Shown here one piece after another: positions 57,396 through 64,000 of a stretch of 64,000 nt of DNA. The notes beneath the pieces are model-generated. The model saw only the letters and a list, made by a program, of their open reading frames with translations, made no database searches and had not been told where the DNA came from. Each line of letters begins with the position of its first letter. The stretch's first letter is position 1. This DNA is from Pempheris klunzingeri (lineage: Eukaryota; Chordata; Actinopteri; Acropomatiformes; Pempheridae), in assembly GCF_042242105.1 (NCBI RefSeq), contig NC_092013.1, forward strand, positions 16,864,618 through 16,928,617, written 5' to 3'. Position numbers and translations under genes: made by a program.

Positions 57396-57856
57396 TTTTG
57401 CATTTCTAATTAGGTCAATACATTGAACTTGGTCCTTTGGTATATACTAAACATTAGTGACACTTGATTTAAGAGCTGTCTTCAGTGACTTCAGGCTTTA
57501 TTTGTTCTCGCCCTAAATGATTTAACTGTGGCAATTTCCCAGACCCCAATTTAACATGTAAATAACTAATTGTGTTGAACCCACACCCCCAAAAACACCC
57601 AAATATTAAGCACGCTTCACAGAAGACAAACAAAAAAGCAAATATCCACACCTGAGAAGAACATGTTTTGCCACTTCTGTCTATTTGAGAAACAGACTGA
57701 TCGCTTATGCTTCAATTAGGCCAAAAAACAAGAGCAACATTAACAGCTTCTTAAGGAAAAATGCTGAAGTGGTGTGTGTTAGTGAAACCTCATGACTTGT
57801 GACTATACTTGGATTTACCCCCAAGGACTTGAGACTTGATTTAGACCTGCACAAAA

Positions 57857-57880
57857 ACACACACACACACACACACACAC
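57857..57880 (+). repeat. (CA)n microsatellite
   Basis: About 12 CA units. Confidence 0.9.
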
Positions 57881-58189
57881 AAAAGCTCTTACTCAATAAG
57901 ATAGTAATCCTAGATATCTCATATTATATCCTGGTTATTACCTCAACTTCAAACACAAAAATAATACCCCCCCCCCACCCTCATCATTTGTGCACTCCAG
58001 TGCTCATCCCTTAGAAATGTGCAGTGCTTAAACACAAGTTCCTGGAAGTGGCTGATTAATAAATATATCACTAACTATGAATAAACCCGGGCTGTGTGTG
58101 TATCTCTACTGACACATCAGAAGCTGTGCAGCCCGTTATCATGCAAATGATGCGGACCAGTGTCCGCTGTGTCATGCCCTTTTAAGAAA

Positions 58190-58760
58190 AATGAGAAATA
58201 GTCGGAGTGACGTCTGCTGCGCACACAGGCCGGAGGCAAACTGACACTTGCGGAGCGGCGAGAGACAGCGAGCGAGAAACGGTGAGTGGAAACGCCAAAC
58301 TTTAGTGGCTGCTAAACGCGGTCAAATGAGCCATTTGCGTGGGAGCCCGTCGCCTCGACACTTGCGGGATTTTAAGCAGAAACGGCAGAGAGCGCGGCTG
58401 GTGTTACACTCGTCGGATAAATGAGGAGAATAGTCCGCGAGTACAACACCGAGTGTGCACTCCCATTTTAGTCAAGGCCAGGCGGAAGGGCAGGTAACGT
58501 TAGCAATCCGCTGGTGTCTTTCCCCGAGAAAATACACCCTACTGCGGGCTGATTTCAAACCTGTCAAGCCCGGTTCACGTTTGCGCTACGAAAAGAGCCC
58601 AATTGCAGCGTGTTTCTGACAACCTAGCTGTGTTTTGATGATACGCCGAGGGAAGGAATGTGTCGGCTAGCTAGCTTGCATGCTAACGAGCTGTAGCTAG
58701 CGGTTGTGAAGTGTCGGCGGCCCGTCGCAGGCAGTTAAAGCTAGCTAGTTAGCGGCATTT
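58190..58760 (+). promoter_or_regulatory. CpG-rich promoter of an unidentified right-hand gene
   Basis: CpG density jumps at about 58200 and fades after 58750. It contains a TGACGTC half-CRE at about 58207 and a clear splice donor at 58282 (AAACG|GTGAGT). This pattern is that of a vertebrate promoter on the + strand. Confidence 0.6.
58200..58281 (+). other. Probable noncoding first exon of the right-hand gene
   Basis: GC-rich and without an ATG. It ends in a strong donor at 58281/58282. The left limit is approximate. The gene is not identified, since its coding exons are either outside the window or not recognisable. Confidence 0.5.
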
Positions 58761-61305
58761 TGCTAACAAGCCTGATAGCGGGACTTAGTGTTGTTGCTGG
58801 TATGAAACTGGACTGTTTATGGGCAGATGCTGGTCTCATTTGCCTGGATTAAAGATTATGGTGTTTTAAGGATTTATCTGTAAGCGGGTTTATGATTTGA
58901 GCAGAATTTGATTAATGTTATGGATGCTAAGGTTGTGTTAATCATGCATCGACGGAGTGTTAGTTACTGCTCTGTGGTACATAGTCGCAGCCACAGATTG
59001 CAGGGACTTAGCATGACCTGGAGTGATAAGCATATGCTACTGCCGTAAGCAAATTAGGTAGATTCACAACCCAAGAGCTCAAACGATTTTGTCTTGTCTG
59101 GATCCAAGCTTTATACCAGCCTGTTGCAGGTCATTTGTGCTGCAGGGAGAGTGGCGTGAAACAGGAAAGGTGTGTACTCCATCCTCAAACTATAAACGCA
59201 CAGCAGGTCTACTTTATTAATGATGCATTATGACTGTTTCAAAGTGAAGTAGACGTTTCTGCAAGGGTGCTATCTGCCTCAAACTGAAATGATACATCCT
59301 GTGCTCTGCATCTCTTTGTAGCCCCGGGTTGATGGTGAGATACGGACTGTAAAACCCACTTCCTCACCCTCTTTTAGAAAGCCTGCTGTCTGGACTCCTG
59401 AACAGGAACAGAGACTGGAAGAGACTATTTTAGTAGGCTGCTACTCCTTTTCCATCCTATCAGCATGAAGCCTTCTTGCGCTCTGGAAAGAGGATGTGGT
59501 TACAGGTCAAGGCCCCAGCAACACAGATGAATTCGGCTGGTGGTGTTTGTCAGTTACAGATCTTTGTCATAATCAAGTCACAGCAAGTTTTGTGTGTCGG
59601 GCAGCAGTTTTGCTCTGAGTCAAAGGGGGAGTTTAGGGATGTAGTGAATTTGTAGAGATGTAAGAACTATGAAACTAGAGAATGGCGGCTTTTGGCTCTA
59701 TTAAGTCAGTTTGTTCTCTTTAGGTACTGTACATCAGAAACATCCTCATTAATCATAAGTCTTGATTTCCCGAATGAAGTTAATTTGGTGTTATCGATCA
59801 CACGAGAAGCTCTCAAAAGTTAACGGTAGTTGCTGCTTTTAAAACATTTCAAGTTTTTTTTTTTTTTTAAATCATGAGGGAACAATTTATTTTACAAGCT
59901 CATAAATTCTTAATTTACTACAAAGTTTCCTAGTAAGAATTATGTAATTTTGCACTAATTATAGGTTGAATGAGAGACAGGATACAGCTGGTTATACTTC
60001 CAATTAGGTGCTAAGATAGCACATCTTTTAGTAGGGCACAGCAGGTCTGCTGAACATGCAAAAATGTTCAATTTGACCACAAGCAGTCACACAGTTTAAC
60101 ATATACGAAGAACAACATTTCCAATAACAAAATAATTTGAATATTATGAGTGAAAAGTAAAAAACATTTAAACATTTAAAATTTTGCTGGGTTTCAACAG
60201 TTGTTTTTAAACTCAACAGCTCAGAACTTCTTACCGTATAGTTCGTACCAGATAATATGGTTCTTCCCAGGAAAATGTAAAGATATTATTAGGATATTAG
60301 TAGGAAATAAGTTAGCTGTAAAATAAATTCTTGCTGCTCTGTCTTCTTCACTTAAGCTGTTGCCTTGACAGGCTTTTCTTTGGGTTATTCCACTGAAGTT
60401 AGTGGGTTTTTAATGCTAATCTCAGTGTGAGCAAGTGTTGTGAACTGTGGTTTTGGTGGAGGTAATGAGTAACCAAGAGCTTATCAGCATTAAAAACACT
60501 ACACCAGAATAACTATTATCGCACCCTGTTTTTTTTTTTTCTACCTCTAAACCTCAAGTGGAATTTTTTTCTTATCAGCGCAGCTCCTGTAATTGTCATG
60601 TGGGTTAACAAGCAAGCAAATAAGAGGATGGCACATGAGTTTGTGTCATCCTGCTAGCTTAACGAGCGGATGTGTGCATTTTCGGCATCCGCACTGGGTG
60701 GAAGATACAGAGGGCAGCTGTCAATCACACCACCCTGCTGAGTCAGGCGCTGTGACAGCTTCATTGCTGTCGGATTAGCCTCACTAGACCAGGAACACGT
60801 GGATCCTGAATGCTGTAGTTTAGCTGTGAAGCCTCCTGCTCTCCTATTTCAGTTTCCTTTTGTTTAAGACGCAGTTTATCCAGACACATTCGCCGCATAT
60901 TCTCTGCTAGCAGCACCTCGTCCAATTTCCAGCCTTAGATGGATACATACCTTTGGCTGTAGAGGGTGAGTGATGCAGTGATGTCATGGTGGAGCATGTT
61001 TTCTGTGGCATGTGGCTTTCCCTCGCTCCTTATTTGCTGGGGTTACTACGAGAGCAGAGTAACGGCAGTGGTGTGTTTGTTTTGTTGGGAATGACAGTGT
61101 GTAGTTGAGGCCAGTGGAAAAGGGGAGATGTCCTTAAATGGCCTTGTGTGTGCGTGTGTTTGTGTGCGTCGTGAGTGTGTAGGCAGGCGGTTGAGAGAGT
61201 GCAGCGTTGTATGTAGTTTTCCTGGTATGAAAGTCTTGTAGATAAGGTGTCAGAGCGAGAGCATCCTTTACAGTCATGTCCCTCGTTTTGTTTGGCCTTT
61301 TGCAG

Positions 61306-61361
61306 AAAAGGCTGCTGCTATGGGTGAAAAGCTCAGTAACAATGGCGCTCAAAGGAGGCAG
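61306..61361 (+). other. Candidate small coding exon with start codon
   Basis: It follows an acceptor (CCTTTTGCAG) and ends at a donor (GCAG|GTGTTA). The ATG at 61320 has a good context (GCTATGG with purine at -3) and opens MGEKLSNNGAQRRQ. I do not recognise this peptide. It is consistent with a noncoding first exon at 58200-58281 but may be chance. Confidence 0.25.
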
Positions 61362-63400
61362 GTGTTATTCACTAATTGAATATTAAGCAGAATTTCTTTT
61401 AGCCTTGATCAGTAAGGTCACTTGAGTCGGGGAGGGTGGTATTTGTGTCTTGGCAGGCATCAAGCACAACCACTTTGCCGTTCTCGAGAACATGAATTAA
61501 CACACTTGAGCTGAGAAATTTGTCCTTCACTCCTACTCGAGCTCAGACGGACTTAAAATCTTGCCTTTTTAAAGTGGTTCAATGCTTTATGCTATATTTT
61601 AACTTCATTGTTCTCATTTATAAGCAAAAATTGAGCTTCATCAACTTACCAGCACATTACCTGCTAATCGTTATACAGTTTTAAAATAACAGCTATAAAA
61701 TAAGTAAATCAACGCTGCCAGCTTTTGTCATTTAAACTCAAATGTAGCTGCTCATTTCCCAAATGAGTATTGCCCTGAATTAGTGAGTATCTGGTGAATA
61801 GAATATCAGTTCAGGTTATAAATGTGCCTGCTACTTGGTTGGCTGTTGCTCATATTTGTTTCACGTTGCCTTTTTTTTGCTGTGGTAAGCACCTACAATT
61901 ACATTTTGAAAAAAAAAAAACCCCTACTAGTTCTCTTTTTGTGGTTACAAAACTCGTGGGAATATCAGTCATTTAACTACTCATAAAATCATAAAGGCCA
62001 TAAAATGTACGCATGCTTTCTTTTATGGATTGAAAATTGCATGTAAGTGTATGATTGTTTTATTATAACAATAATGATAATGTAAAAATCCATGACTAAA
62101 TCTCTACAGGAGGACTCTATCTACTATTTATTGATTTTCAGCTTAGGCGAACAACATATCCTTGTAGCAGGAAGCAACCTCTGTTTGATGTGTGGAAAAC
62201 AGACTTTCCTTTCACATTTTATAGGGAGGCACCCCACCTATCCTGAAATAAAGGGCGCCTCCTCTACATCACAAGAAAATATTACTTTGCTAACTAATTT
62301 CCGGTTAAATGTAGGCGAATGGGTTCAAACTTATCCAGTCTTTTTTTGAATTAAAAAAATCGAAAGCCGTCAGACCTAGACACACACTTGCTAAAAGGCC
62401 TCACGCACAGATTTGTTAGGTTTGACGTACGTCAGTGTTGCTTATCCTTTTTCAGGATTGTTAATCATGGGGGGGCATTTAAGATTTGACTGTACACATT
62501 TCGGAGGAGCAGACATCCTCCATAACGACCTCTGGAGCTGTCACATGGTAACTGTCACAGAGTGGGTTCCTGACTTCATCTGTCTTAGCAGGGGTAAGTC
62601 CACAGCTTCCACACAAGAAGTGTGACGTGTAGATAGCTGACAAGTGAAGCGTAGCCTAAGTCTAAGTGTGACATTGCCTCCATGACATCGTATATGTGAC
62701 ACTGTGCATGCACTTGACTCTGTACTTGAATGTTTACATGAGAGTGCAGCGGAGACTGTTTGCACTCAGTTCTTTTTTTCTTTTTCTCCCCGTGGCTCCT
62801 CCCTAACCGTGCAAGGAGAACTTCTCTTTGTGTGCAGAGGATTAGCGGGTATGAATTATTCACAGTCTGGGCTTCATATCCCACATGGTCACTGATTGGG
62901 ATTGAAGTTGGAGGTCCTTAGTCCTTTGTCCACCCCCTCTGAGTATTTCGACGGAGTGTGCCGTAAAAAGAACAGTGTAGGAGTGGGATCATCTGCTTCC
63001 CAGAATGGTTGGCGATTCAGCTTTTGAAGGATGCAAAAAGGGTTTCATTATTGAGTGAGGCTATTCAGTCTACCTTGAGACCTCAGTTTAACATGAGCCA
63101 TGTTCTCAACGCAGCCTTGATACAAACATGCTGCACTATCCCACGGCGGAGAGGTTGAATCCTTTGGTTTGGGTCCTCTGAGTGAAGTCAATGAAACCTT
63201 GTGTTACACTGTTGTGCTTTTTTCCCTCAGAGGGTTTGGGCACAGCTCCATCTTTTATCAGTAATCGGGTGAATGTGATACAGTTGGGCAGAAGGTCGCT
63301 GCTCGCCATAGAGCGTAGCAGAAATACATGACACCTCGTCTGTGAAAACCATGTATTTCCTTATTTGATGATAGAGAACATTTCACATAAGCTGATTATT

Positions 63401-63600
63401 TTCATTATACCGTCGATTAGACTAATAATTATTTTCTCGATTAATCGTTTCCAAAAAATTACTTCCACAACTTTCGGGAGCCCAGTGTAACCTGTAAAAG
63501 TCTTAAAGTCAACGATATTCAGTTCACACAGTCATAGAGAACTAAGGAGACCAGATAATATTCACGTTTGAGAAGAAGGAATCAGATTTTGTCATGACAA
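63401..63600 (-). repeat. GGGCTGCA-family repeat, reverse orientation, diverged
   Basis: 'attttctcgattaatcgttt' is followed by 'tcaacgatattcagttcac' and 'gataatattcacgtttgaga', which is the reverse of the family order. Confidence 0.55.
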
Positions 63601-64000
63601 ATTCAAGGCTCTTTTTCTTTGCCCTTGAAAAGTGGCCGTATCAGCGATGCATGCTTTTCACACGACAGCGTTGTTTTGTCATTTGAATGGTGGACATCAA
63701 CTTTTTAAACTATATGTCATTTGGTTTGAATCAAAAAGTAGACAAAGAATCTGATATCCCCCACTTCACCCATCCACATCTAAACCTCAGTGTAGCAGTC
63801 TCTACGTCTCTGTAGCCCAACTTGTAGTGACCCAGTTGGCCAACCCAACTGACTTTACGCCGCCGTGTGTGCCAATGATTTGAAGCCTGTTCGTCCCTTA
63901 AAGGGATATTCCAGTGATTTCACAATTTCCTCCCCATCGCAGTTTCCACTTCCCTCAGCTGTTTTCTATCATTAGCCGAAAAGACTGACACTATATTGCT

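Larger units (their letters stand above)
56477..58199. other. Intergenic region right of timm17a
   Basis: No gene recognised. It holds a GGAT repeat at 56564, a reverse GGGCTGCA-family repeat and a CA microsatellite. Confidence 0.6.
58282..64000. other. Probable first intron of the right-hand gene
   Basis: No recognisable coding exon. It contains a candidate small exon at 61306-61361, another at about 62456-62595, a poly-T run near 59855 and a reverse repeat at 63401. A recurrent-looking phrase 'aagggatattccagtgattt' at 63901 may be the edge of another repeat. Confidence 0.45.

Noticed and set aside
63227-63331. Open stretch after a strong acceptor (TTTTTTCCCTCAG)
   Set aside because: It runs into a stop without a good donor and the peptide is unrecognised, so there is too little to call an exon.

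Overview
The window looks like nuclear DNA from a ray-finned (teleost, probably percomorph-like) fish. It holds split vertebrate genes with GT-AG introns, CpG-rich promoters, many dinucleotide and tetranucleotide repeats, a Tc1-like transposon with paired inverted ends, and several interspersed repeats typical of teleosts. All recognised genes lie on the + strand. I saw no bacterial operon, CRISPR array, phage, or RNA gene.

Layout. 1-7510: no exon recognised; most likely a long intron of gnas, with repeat relics, an 800-base pyrimidine tract and a CTCF-like site. 7511-13178: the last seven coding exons of gnas (stimulatory G protein alpha subunit), then its 3' UTR; a decayed Tc1-like element (10874-12504) sits in the last intron. 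14421-18268: intergenic, with transposon relics. 18269-32079: complete ipo9 (importin-9), 24 coding exons, 1043 codons, including one minor-spliceosome AT-AC intron. 32802-35839: intergenic, with a CTCF-like site and the 3' end of a LINE. 35840-41086: complete shisa4, 5 coding exons. 44944-48289: complete lmod1 (leiomodin-1), 3 coding exons, with a 75-base in-frame last intron. 50807-55649: complete timm17a, 6 exons. 58200-64000: a CpG-rich start region with a probable noncoding first exon of another + strand gene that I could not identify.

The exon maps were built by hand from splice sites, codon phase and protein similarity recalled from the families. Every exon length agrees with its reading phase. 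The ipo9-shisa4-lmod1-timm17a block matches the human 1q32 neighbourhood, whereas human GNAS lies on chromosome 20, so the gnas-ipo9 junction is a fish-side rearrangement or lineage difference. These genes are not a functional operon: they encode a G protein subunit, a nuclear import receptor, a small membrane adaptor, an actin nucleator of smooth muscle and a mitochondrial inner-membrane translocase subunit.

I found no clearly new biological system. The observations most worth a second look are the AT-AC intron in ipo9, the phase-neutral mini-intron that splits the WH2 motif of lmod1, microsatellites that serve as splice-acceptor tracts, two CTCF-like sites, and the unassigned gene at the right end.
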